Assembly (NCBI GenBank): GCA_037074705.1
Contig: CM073595.1
Span: 72,960,139 to 73,024,138, forward strand
Reading direction: 5' to 3'
Origin: Zhengitettix transpicula
Taxonomy: Eukaryota; Arthropoda; Insecta; Orthoptera; Tetrigidae
Length of the DNA: 64,000 nt
Shown here: positions 54,842 to 64,000 of the stretch, piece by piece
How positions within the stretch are numbered: the stretch's first letter is position 1
Layout of the letters: every line of letters starts with the position of its first letter
The notes under the pieces: generated by a model
What the model was told of the DNA's origin: nothing
Database searches by the model: none
What the model saw: the letters and a program-made list of their open reading frames with translations, nothing else
Program-made: the position numbers and the translations under genes

Positions 54842-55032
54842 ATATAATAATATAAAGTAGATAAATGACTAAGTGAAAGTATTATCTGAATACCCCACAA
54901 TGCGTCTGGAAACTGTCTTCTTGTTTTTTGAGCACCTGAAGAAAGGAACAAAGTTTCCAGAAACGTTGTGTGGTATTTATATCACCACTTCACTTTGTCT
55001 GTCATGCGTCTATTCTATCTTACTATTATAAT
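54842..55032. mobile_element. Inverted-repeat element of Penelope-like type with hammerhead-like motif
   Basis: The left arm (54842-54914) and right arm (54952-55032) are imperfect inverted repeats, best around TCTGGAAACT / AGTTTCCAGA. The intervening 37 bp and the start of the right arm contain CTGAAGA (54936-54942), a hairpin GGAAC/GTTTCC and GAAACGTTG (54960-54968). This is the same order as at 37361-37395. The core differs from a hammerhead at one base (CTGAAGA for CTGATGA) and has G where the cleavage-site base should not be G, so it is probably dead. Confidence 0.5.
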
Positions 55033-56499
55033 ATTTTTTTCTTTTTAATTTTTGATTTTAATAGTTTCTTCAGGTTAGTTAGGGAAAGTAAATATTAAAA
55101 TGAACAATGATGTAGTTACAGTTAACCGAGTAAACTTTATTTTACAAAATTTAGTATTTGGGCTTTTAATTTTTGTTTCTTTTTTTAAAAAACCCTTACC
55201 CTAATATACATTCGTGTTGGAACTGGTGCAATGGCAACATCCAGACGGATATGGATATTATTTACTGCTAATGTTTTCCCAGCCAATTGATTGAATATAT
55301 GCACATCATTGGAATGAGAATTGAAAACATATTCCTTATTTCTCTCTCTTACCTTTATAGTTCCACCATGTATACAGCGAATAACTCTATCTCGTCGCCA
55401 ATCAAATGCCAAAATTTGGCTAGAAATATACTAGGAGTTGAGCAAAATACTATTAAGATTCAAAGAATTTGTGTGTATTTCAGTTAATGATTTTATGGAA
55501 AAATTTCCAGTACACGTGTCTGAAAAAGATTGGACCCTATTCATACTTTTATTTGGAAAGAGGACAATATTTTGCGGACACGGTGTATAATGCGCTAGGT
55601 GTTTAAATATTTACATTCATTGTTCGAATTTTATTCTTATGTATTACTAAAAAATAATAGAATTAATAAATTATGTTAGCTATTTCTTATCCAGCGACTA
55701 AATAAATATATTCTGCCACATAATCACGTTGTCAGGAAAGTCAAGCGCCATCGTCACGATGGAAATTTTTCCATTTCTATGAGAACATATATTCTCCCGA
55801 GTAGTTTTGTGAAATATCTGTAATATTAGCGAAAGCGCGCGACTTCAAAAGCAAGTGTAAGAAAGAAAAGAAATGGACGACTGTGAGAGGAATAAAGGCA
55901 GCGCTGAAAGGTGACGCCTGCTCCCTCTCATAAGTCACGCTCCTGGGGCTATTGTTAGTCAAACTCCGATATTAAACACATTGTTTCTGCTTAGCCATCA
56001 TTACTGTCGAACGCCGGGCCCCCGCACACGTGTAATCATGAGTTATTGTGTCTGGAGAGGGGTTCATGTTTTCCAGCTCCGGCAGCTTTCTCCGCACACG
56101 CTTTGTTCCAGTCCGTTCTCGCGCATATTCATGTGTTTCCAATTTCATTACTTACGGGGGGTCGGCAAATTGCATGCCTCTGCACACAATTGCAGGCATG
56201 CATGCGTAATGGCGTATATCTATTCATGATAAAATAGCTAATTTGAATACCATACTTATTGCTGAGAGAAATAATAATATTCTCATTTAAATTAGAAGTC
56301 GCTTTGTGCCACGTGTGTATTTTCACACGGATATACTGACACCGACTCTCTCCTCCGCTAATGTGCGTATTGTTTCTGCTCAACTCTAGGATTCGTACAC
56401 AGCGCGCAGCTACATTTATCACCTTCACATGCAAGGAAAACTAAAGAATCAATATGTAAGTCGCAGCAAAACCATCCCAGTGTTGAAAGGAGGATCCTC
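55033..56499. other. Non-coding stretch with two short palindromes
   Basis: The frame 55185-55412 (-) reads more protein-like than most (contains SNDVHIFNQLAGKTLAVNNI) but matches no family I know. Palindromes are TGCATGCCT/AGGCATGCA at 56171-56179 and 56194-56202, and a perfect AAGGAGGATCCTCCTT at 56487-56502. Confidence 0.45.
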
Positions 56500-56820
56500 C
56501 TTACAATGTTTCCCCCAATGTAATGCATTATTTGAAATTTTGTCTAATTTCATCCTCGATCAACATAAGGACAGCTCTAGGGGTTGGGTGAAAGGGAATG
56601 ATAAAAAATTGCGGTGAAGACTGATTGGTGTCGAATCCTGTGTTATGGTAGTCATGGCTTTACTTATGACATTCCAGGAGGGATAGGATAATGTTAAAGC
56701 TCTAGGGGTACGGGTGGTACGGGGTGATAATAATAATTTGATATCACTCGAGATTGGTGTCGAATGCTGAGTTATGGGTGTCGCTGAGTATTATTTAATA
56801 TTCAAATTCCCGGTTAAGTT
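56500..56820 (+). mobile_element. Helitron fragments (copy 6), 3' segment present twice
   Basis: Two decayed versions of the family's 3' third stand in tandem. The first contains CTCTAGGGGTTGGGTG, ATTGGTGTCGAATCCTG and GTTATGG (56573-56680). The second contains CTCTAGGGGTACGGGTGG, ATTGGTGTCGAATGCTG and TTATGGGTGTCGCTGAG (56699-56820). Neither keeps the GC hairpin or the CTAG end. Confidence 0.65.
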
Positions 56821-58303
56821 GAAGTTCAGCTCCAACAAGTGGAGTTAGAAGGGTGTAAAACAAAGTTATGCGTAAAATATTAAAAACGTGGAGAAAATTA
56901 TACCATATTTAGTATACATGTTACTTATGTTCCAAGAACAAACAATGTTTGTGTATGGACGGGGGAGCATTTTAAAAAAATTCGACATCAACTCCATATT
57001 AAGCGTTCTACAGTTTTAATATTAGGCTTCATTTCGTAAAAACTCACCTTTCGGGATAATGCCCTGTCTTACTTTAATTTTTATTATAAACTGCCATTTA
57101 TTAACCTTATTATGTAAGTTTTAATTGATTCAGTGAATAAATTTATTCTGATTGTTTCGATATATAAAAATGGGTTAACCTTCATCATACTTTTATATTT
57201 TATCTCAACTAAAATCCATGCGCTATGTTTTACGATTCGCTTCAAAACTATTTTCGATTATGGGATTCCAATTAAATTGTAAAAGTGTACCATAAAATGA
57301 TTTCCTTCGTTCTCCGATTATGGCGATATTGTCTGAAGCTCCAGTTTTCAAAATTATATAATGTGAAAATGATAAATTAGTTTTTCGTATTCAAATTGGC
57401 GATTGATGAGAAACATTAAGGATAATACAAAAACAACAAATAATAATATATCAGTCACATTAAAATACTTCCAGTAATATTTTTTCCCCATTTATATGAT
57501 ATTATTTTTCTTCTTTAAGTATTAATCCTGGTCTCTAGAGTATTTTTACATTTGTTTCCTCTTCTATAAATTGTCTCCCTTGTATATTTTCCCATTTTTC
57601 TGTTTATTAACATGACTTTTCGTATTCGTGTATGATTCTGATGGTTTTTTTTTCATGCTTGTATGCAACTGTGCTTTGACTCGTCATATTTCCTCACTAA
57701 TGGACAGTTTAAACCACCAATAGATTCGAGAATCAAGCAAAATTTTCAAATAATGTAACGTTGAATTGTAATTAAACAAACAGGAGCGAATATTTATTTT
57801 CATAAATTGCTAATATGTGATACTAATGAGATCTTACGTTAATAGTTGCTGTTGGCATTTTTAACTTAAATAATCTCGATTAAATGTGTTTCTTCAACGT
57901 TGCACTGCTAGCACAAAGGCAGCATTCCTTTTCAGAACTATAAACAGCACGTCTTTGATCACCGAAGAGCAAAGTCGTAAGTGAATGGAAGTTGCCAAAG
58001 CCTGAGAAGTCGATTCGCCAAATCGCTAGTGGCATCCCGGATGACCTTACGACTTCAAAGTGTGTGAGGACATGTAGGAACGGGAAATCAAATAGCGCGT
58101 CAACAACCGCGACTACTGCAGCATGTGATAATCAGAAACGGCAAGAGAAAGAAATGCTTCATAATTGCGGCACGCTGGCAAAGAAAATTAAATAATTAAC
58201 GGAATTTTTTGGAGAAATATAAATCGTCAGTGCATGTTCAGGCGTTTCGAAAGTAGCATAAACGAGTTAAAGACTCGAGAAAATGCGAGTCCACTGTGTT
58301 TCA
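56821..58303. other. AT-rich non-coding stretch, nothing recognised
   Basis: The frame at 57992-58195 (+) is basic and motif-free. No other signal was seen. Confidence 0.5.
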
Positions 58304-58625
58304 TCTATCTAATAAATAAAATAGAATGTTTGTTTGTATGCTTCTGTTTGTGCCGCATACACGTGGAGCAAATTTTATTCAATTTCGTACACGAGTTTCT
58401 TTCGAACACTGTGAAGGTTAGACTCGTCTACCAACCCCAGGGGCGGGGGTGGACGGGGTTGGAAATTTTCAAACATGCTAAAAAGGCCAATATATGCGTC
58501 GAAATTAATGTTTTTCGGGGTCAATGAAATACGTTGTGTTTTTCCAGATATTTAAACATTTTTGGCATGGGTAGAGATGAATATTTAGTGATTGGGGTGG
58601 ACAGGCGTTACATAATAATAATGCA
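58304..58625 (+). mobile_element. Non-autonomous Helitron copy 7, 3' end lost
   Basis: The left end TCTATCTAATAAATAAAATA follows an A, as required for a Helitron 5' terminus. GTGCCGCATACACGTGGAGC, TTTCGTACACGAGTTTC, a G-rich centre (58436-58465) and GGCGTTACATAATAATAATG follow in order. The sequence changes to an A/T-rich repeat at about 58626, so the last third with the hairpin and CTAG is missing. Confidence 0.8.
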
Positions 58626-61112
58626 AAATATATAATATAATATATAACATCAATGGCTAATCTATTTACAAAACTGTGGAAGAAAGATGGCACTTTCGAA
58701 ATATGAAAGAGATTACATATACTGGTCAAAATAGAAACTACTAAAATGGATTCACTACATAGAAACCAATTTATACCAGGGGATTCTTCGTGCCACGTTG
58801 TTTTTCGATAATCGCGCTTTTTATTAATTTATTAAAAAAATTTAACATTCAGGATTTTGTATGTCCATTCAACCTTCAGTATGGATTTAATCGCCAGACA
58901 ATCAAAAATCTTCCTTCTTTATTTCGAATTATCCGAGTTTAAACAGCATCAAAATACTGTTCTCCACGTTTACAGATTGACTTCTTTGGTATTTCTAATT
59001 TATAATGTGAAAGTAGCTGTTTCGTCTGCTTGATATATTCTAGAAAAACGCGGTTTCGTTTCTCATTACAGAAATCCAGTGTATAATATCACAACAAATA
59101 TTTATTTTAATAAGTTATCTCCAAAAAAAACGTATTGCTGCACGAGCACATCCAAATTAGATATAATTTAATTTAAAAAAAAACAATCTAGGACTTTATC
59201 AGGTGTACAATGGGGTAAATAATTTCCATACTTTGCCTAATTCTTCTATATATAAGGCATATGTAGATGTTATTCTAAATAAATTTTGCGTATAATTCCA
59301 AAGGCAATTCGCGTTGTAACCGTTGCTCTAAATTTTATGTTTTTTTTGTTATTTAATTAATTCTGACTTTCCTTTGTTCATGCATTTATATGGAAATCAG
59401 ATAACTATAACAAATAAAAATTAAACTTATACATTTCCCGATTTCGTGCGGTTTTCTGTGAAATATACTTATAGTCTTTTTTATCTCCAATCGTCGCGTA
59501 CATGGACGATGAAATTAAAAATAAATAATTTGCGAATATCAGACAATCTAGATCGTTATAGAGTCAATATTAGTTGTCTGCTCGTCGCTACTCTTTGCAG
59601 TTTCAGAGTGGGAATGATCTGTGATGCAATTCGTGTCACTCTGATTGCAAAAAAGTGCACCACTCGGAACATGGCGCATTAATTTCTTATTCGCATTCGC
59701 CACGGCACACGCTTGTTGGAAAACTAACTGCCGCCATCTGTACGCTGCTGTTTTATAGAGAAGCCGTGTTTTGTTCGATAATGGGTGTCGTCAAATCACT
59801 GATTGCTTCCATTATAACATGTCTGCATTCTCCATGCACTTCCTGCTTTATAAATGTTCATTACGCTCTCGACGCCATTTTTCCAAAAGCAATCTCTCTG
59901 TCTCTCCCTTCCCTCCTAGTCTGTTTCTCTCTTTCTGCCTAACTCTCTCGCTCTCTCAAAAACATACGCATTATGATCCAATCTTTGTTAAACCACGTTA
60001 TACTGTAAGAGAATCATTTAGATTAGTGTTCTATAATAAAGTGATTAATTTTTATTTTATTTTTCGATAGTGTCGTATTCTGTCGACACACTCAATCATT
60101 GTACACATGTTATCTGATAACCTTTAATTAATAATACTGACGTCTCCACACGATTTTTATATTAAAAAAGTTCATATTAAAAATCTTTCAGTGGATTTAT
60201 TGCCGGCTTTGAAGTAATGTGGAATAAAACAATACCACTATGTCATCAAATTAAAGCAATGAGAATTTACAAAACTGCAAGAATAGTCATTGTCATTTTC
60301 AAATTACAATCCAATAAACTGTGCCGACAAAATTATCTTAATTGGCCTTAAAAGCAGATTCAAAGTTCCCTCTAACGTAATTTCTCCAGACAGTTCAAAA
60401 GAATGGCTTGCTTTAGTAACCAAAGACGTGCCGAAGTCAGGAAACCAAATTTGATCACAAAGCAGCTTTAATAACTGGGCCACATGCTGTAAAGGAAATG
60501 ACGTTTGCAATGTGAGGGAACGTCGTCTAAAAAGCCAGGAGAGGCAAGGCTCATTTATTCATCAGAGAAATATCCTATGGTTACTATTGTTCTTCCACGT
60601 ACAACCGAAACAAACATAGAAAAAATTTGTCCCATTATCTCTTTAGGAAAAAGGGTGCCTGCGTCAAGATAATATTGTCTTTGGAGCTAAAAAACTAAGG
60701 TCGCAGAAGACGCCTTTTGCTAACTTCTTGAAGGCCCCCAGAAAACATTCTCCGATGATACTGAGGTTATGTTAGCAAACCCCACAATACTTACATTACA
60801 TTTCTTAAGAAAAGGATTCGATTGACTTTTTTATTTTAACTGTTCGAAAGCCACGAGTTTTAATTTTTTTAAAAAACCTGAGATAATTATCATTTTGCGT
60901 TAAAACGGTGGCTCGCAGGGAAAATAATGTAATAATAAATTTGTCCAGAAATTATTAAAAAACGTACTTAATTTGTGAAGAAATTTGGAAATGTAATATA
61001 AGTTGTTAACAAATTCATACTTATATATAATTTAATTATTTTTATATGAATACACAAGTCGTTCGTGAAATATATGTATAAACTTTTCAGGATAAATTAA
61101 TCGTTTAATCTA

Positions 61113-61115
<3 letters not shown>
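58626..61115. other. AT-rich non-coding stretch with a pyrimidine tract
   Basis: An imperfect CT-rich tract lies at 59892-59957. Frames at 59446-60070 (+) have no motif. A less AT-rich patch lies at 60330-60760. Nothing else was recognised. Confidence 0.5.

Positions 61116-61154
<39 letters not shown>
61116..61154. repeat. (AT)19 microsatellite
   Basis: This is an uninterrupted AT run of 39 bp. Confidence 0.97.
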
Positions 61155-61158
<4 letters not shown>

Positions 61159-62100
61159 ACTGCTGTAGATTTTATGGAATATAAAATCAGAGATATTCCA
61201 AAATTTTCAACAAAATCCAATGCTTTCGTTTTAATCAGCGTCCTGTCCGCTAGAATGCCACGCTTGCGAGAGAGTAATTAGCACTAACACATTCCACATT
61301 ATATTTAATCAAGCAATATTTATGTTCCAAGCTCAACAAACAGTATGGTTAACTTGCCTAAAATAAGACTACTACACCACGTTATGCTCTGTTATGCTTC
61401 ACTGCCTACAGTCCATATTTCGGCGCAGTGAATTTGAACTTTTAACCTTTTTCATTTAGAAATATGATGGGATACGAATACCCTGATGGCCGAAGGTTAA
61501 TGGGAATTTGAGAACCACCACAATTACATCGTGTTTTACCGGCTGAGACAATAATATTTCCACCGCCTCCCTCATAGTCGTAAGTATATGGCAAATCTAG
61601 GAAAAGAAAAACCTTCACAAGTTAATTAAAAGTGAAAAAGAAGGTCAAGGATCGTTCTCTACATTAACTCCCTCAGAAATAATCCACTCCTCTCTTCCTG
61701 GTTGGCATTCCCTAAACTATTCTAGAGGAAACTAACCCTCTTCACACCTTTCCGAGACACCTCCTCCCAAAGCCAGCAGTGTCCTCACAGTATCCTCCAA
61801 AACTCTCAATCAAGATAAGATCCCTCTGCCCGAGAAGGGTCTCTCCTTCTCACCCACTCCACTTTGAATATCTTCAGGCTTGCACGCGACACCTTGAAGT
61901 TCTGCCAGAGTGTCCAGAGGAAGTTGAATTTGATGTAGCATCCACCTGTAGCCGTTCAACCACTGCATCCTACATCGTAGCAAACATCCACATTCGCTTT
62001 CCATTTCACCGTCTTCTTTATAATTTCCTACCAAATCAATTAAACCTTACAAATATACTTCTTCAAACTCAAAGATAAATCAATCTACCAGTCTAACCTA
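61155..62100. other. Non-coding stretch with a C-rich, GC-richer part
   Basis: From about 61660 to 62000 the plus strand is rich in C and T and both strands are open for 74-99 codons (61779-62078 plus, 61810-62034 minus). No domain is recognised. Its position just upstream of the reverse-transcriptase relic could mean it belongs to the same retroelement, but I see no motif supporting this. Confidence 0.35.
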
Positions 62101-62101
62101 A

Positions 62102-62547
62102 AATCGATGAATTTTCCTTACACATTAGAACAAGTAGAAATATATAAATATTTGGGTACCGAAATGACTGAAGGATGAAAGTGTGATAAAAGTGATAAAG
62201 ACTGTCAAAGAATGCTTTTAAAAGGAATGCCAAAATCGACATAAAATTAAGGACTAGATGCGTGACATGTATTGTGTGAGGAACTCTGTGACATGGTTGC
62301 GAGTTATGAACCATTCAGTAAGAAAATGTCAAGAAAGGATTGAGGGTTTTGAGACGCGGTCGTGTAGAAGGATTCTGAACATCATTTAGTTAAGGAATGA
62401 TGAGATCTTAAAAAGAGTAGGAGAATAACGTAACTTATTAGAAAAAGTATTAAAGAGAAAGAAAAGCTGGATTTGTCGTGTTTTGGGAAGAAAATGATGA
62501 GACGAGATGGAAGGTATGGTCGAAGAGATTAAATCAAATAAATACAC
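62102..62547 (+). pseudogene. Non-LTR retrotransposon reverse-transcriptase C-terminal relic
   Basis: Read in one main frame with stops and indels, the translation gives LEQVEIYKYLGTEMTEG-stop-KCDK. Further on come ERIEGFETRSCRRILNII, NDEILKRVGE and RNLLEKVLKRKKSWICRVLG, ending near EMEGMVEEI. This is the order seen at the C-terminus of LINE-type endonuclease/reverse-transcriptase proteins of insects, where F-YLG--(M/I)-DG--, then ER-EAFE-W--RRIL-ISW, then NEE-L-R-GE-R-LL, then K-SW-GHVLR and EG-VEGKR follow one another. At least five in-frame stops plus a frameshift around 62170-62280 show that it is dead. The catalytic YADD region is not present, so only the last part of the protein remains. 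It stops where the palindrome at 62548 begins. Confidence 0.85.
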
Positions 62548-62878
62548 TATTGATGAAAGGTTACCAATAAAAGATTCACACGAGATCATGTTAAATTTAT
62601 TTATTACTAGCTGGGTGCCGAGTTGCCCGGGTTGTCACAATTAAACTCGGCGACTTCCACAACCCCTGATTCGACTTCAATCTAGGTTTTATTTATTGGA
62701 TTTAACCGTCGTCATACAGTAAGAAGCTTTCAATCATTATCAGGTCATATTCAACAAAATCATCAACGAATATGACCTGTTCATGTTCAAAAGCTTCTTA
62801 CAGTATGACGACGGTAAATTAATAAATAAATTTAACTTGATCATGTGTCAACCTTTTTTTGGTAACCTTTCATCAATA
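62548..62878. repeat. Foldback palindrome, about 111-bp arms, interrupted by a Helitron
   Basis: The left arm (62548-62606 plus 62701-62752) and right arm (62768-62878) are inverted repeats with a 15-nt loop (62753-62767). Matching landmarks are TATTGATGAAAGGTTACCA at the left edge with its complement at 62860-62878, and CCGTCGTCATAC / GTATGACGACGG nearer the centre. The left arm is split by 94 bp of Helitron. The minus strand of the left arm reads ACCTGATAATGATTGAAAGC, which loosely recalls the Penelope-type CTGATGA-GAAA motif. The structure may therefore be two inverted retroelement ends rather than a DNA transposon. Confidence 0.85.
62607..62700 (-). mobile_element. Miniature Helitron, 94 bp, both ends present (copy 8)
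   Basis: On the minus strand it starts TCCAATAAATAAAACC after an A. It jumps to the family's 3' part (GAAGTCGAATCAGGGGTTGT, GCCGAGTTTAATTGTGACAA), and ends CCCGGGCAACTCGGCACCCAG with CTAG at 62607-62610, followed by T. The middle 300 bp or more of the family are deleted. Because it sits in one arm of a palindrome, the other arm shows the site without the insert. Comparing the two gives an insertion of exactly these 94 bp between A and T with no target duplication. Confidence 0.85.
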
Positions 62879-63049
62879 CATGTTACAAGGCTCTGACTTG
62901 ATGAGAATTTTATGAAATGAATATACTATTAACGCCCAAAGTGGTACCAGAGGACTCAACAATATCTATGACCCATTAATTTCTGACAAATAACTTGGTA
63001 AATTTTATTTTAGTCCTTTTTATGTTTTAGTTTAATGTGCTATGTTCAC
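62879..63049. other. AT-rich gap, nothing recognised
   Basis: The stretch between the palindrome and the hammerhead-like motif may be part of the same retroelement, but no coding trace was seen. Confidence 0.4.
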
Positions 63050-63085
63050 ATGATGAGGTCCACGAAACGTGGAGGAAACGTCGTG
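63050..63085 (+). ncRNA. Hammerhead-ribozyme-like motif, decayed
   Basis: The order is ATGATGA (63050-63056), a hairpin TCCACG-AAA-CGTGGA (63059-63073), then GAAAC (63075-63079) and GTC. CAC before the core can pair with GTG after GTC to form a short stem I. This matches the layout C-U-G-A-U-G-A, stem II, G-A-A-A, short stem III, cleavage at GUC, known from Penelope-like retroelements. The first core base is A instead of C and one stem II base pair is lost, so activity is unlikely. Confidence 0.45.
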
Positions 63086-64000
63086 TATTAATTTGTAATG
63101 AATTAATTTAACTTTTAGGTTCTATACTATCTGTATGCGGCCATTAATTTAACTTTAATCTTGTAAACGAACAAATTATACCAAATTAAGTTAAATTATG
63201 ATCTGAGAGCTTACTGTGCCGTACAAGAAATTCTGTAACTCTTACTGATGGATGTATTACTCTCCAATATTTTTAACCATAAATTCATAGTTTTATGGAA
63301 CGTCAACTTCTCTTTTTTTTAAGACGCTGATGCAAGTGTTACAGAATTTTCTTTCTCCGTCAGATCCATTTATTTAAGTAACGTGGCCAATTTGGGAAAC
63401 CTTCCTAAATAACGGACCGTTGGTGTGGATTAGGGCATTTACCTCAGCAGTTTTAGAAAAAGCAAAAAGGATACAAAAATGTAAACTCCGGTCCCTGGCC
63501 GTTAAGAATCTGAAATTTTTTTATCGTGTCACGCAATGGGTCGTTACACGCAAGAAAACAGTAGTTAGGAGCCACTATCTTACAGAGTCACGACCTCACT
63601 GGACTGTTGACCAGAACAGTACTGCGGGTTGCTTGGCCGAATTATGCATCATTATCAAGAAAATAAATCAATACCATTGAGATTACAATATTTATTTATT
63701 CAATCATATGAAATCTATCATTTGAATTAATTTTATACAACCAGTGCAAATATAAATAAGACTGTGCTTTCAGGAATTGTTGGTCGGTGTTTTAATCTAA
63801 AAATAATATTTTTGAGAATAAAAAATATATAGCCATTTGTAATCAGATCAACTTTCAGCGAAATAAACCTCACACAGTCTCGTATAATCTTAATAATTTT
63901 TACAGGAAGAAGCTTTCGACCTAATTGGTCACGTTCAAAGTGTTCGAGCAGAAAAACAGTATGATTATGTATAAGTATTATAAGAATGTTACACATTACG
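63086..64000. other. AT-rich non-coding stretch, nothing recognised
   Basis: Frames at 63420-63680 (+) and 63733-63996 (-) have no recognisable domain. Confidence 0.5.

Noticed and set aside
55185..55412. 75-codon minus-strand frame that reads somewhat protein-like
   Set aside because: I cannot place it in any family and see no start context, splice sites or neighbouring coding sequence. It is mentioned in the interval entry only.
56487..56502. Perfect 16-bp palindrome AAGGAGGATCCTCCTT as a protein-binding site
   Set aside because: Nothing links it to a known site. Isolated palindromes of this size can arise in 64 kb, and it adjoins a decayed repeat.

Overview
The window looks like gene-poor, AT-rich eukaryotic DNA, most likely intergenic or intronic sequence from a large insect genome. 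That assignment is an inference. It rests on the base composition, the absence of any long open frame (the longest is about 180 codons, roughly what chance gives in 64 kb), and the mix of transposable-element relics. A polyneopteran such as a cockroach or termite would fit, but no host gene is present to settle it. I found no intact protein-coding gene, no rRNA gene, no CRISPR array and no functional tRNA gene.

The recognisable content is old mobile DNA. (1) A short non-autonomous Helitron family has copies at about 5.1, 13.8, 32.3, 44.4, 54.4, 56.5, 58.3 and 62.6 kb. The best copy (44385-44819) starts with TC after an A, ends in a GC hairpin plus CTAG, and is followed by T. (2) Penelope-like material includes a reverse-transcriptase fragment on the minus strand at 25.0-25.2 kb. 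It also includes inverted-repeat structures at 37.1-37.45, 54.84-55.03 and 62.55-62.88 kb; two of these carry, and a site just beyond the third (63.05 kb) carries, a CTGATGA-hairpin-GAAAC motif like a hammerhead ribozyme core. (3) DNA transposon relics comprise a Tc1-like N-terminus (13.1-13.4 kb, minus), a mariner/Tc1-superfamily C-terminus with its tail (38.2-38.6 kb, minus) and a frameshifted piggyBac-like N-terminus (48.8-49.4 kb, plus). (4) Non-LTR retrotransposon material comprises the C-terminal part of a reverse transcriptase (62.1-62.55 kb, plus), two sequences resembling retroelement 3' tails (34.6 and 47.9 kb), and a GC-rich unit with a poly-A tail whose last 29 bp plus poly-A also lie just upstream (46.8-47.4 kb). 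(5) One tRNA-like sequence with A and B boxes (27.64-27.71 kb) is probably a SINE head. (6) Simple repeats include a (TA)26-(GA)29 compound tract at 53.86-53.97 kb.

Between these lie long AT-rich stretches in which I recognise nothing. A few blocks are clearly richer in GC (8.64-9.57, 18.77-19.04, 26.88-27.13, 49.64-50.42 and 61.66-62.0 kb) and could be conserved non-coding or regulatory DNA, but there is no direct evidence. The most informative spot is 62.55-62.88 kb. There a 94-bp, internally deleted Helitron sits in one arm of a palindrome while the other arm preserves the empty site, so the insertion can be read directly.
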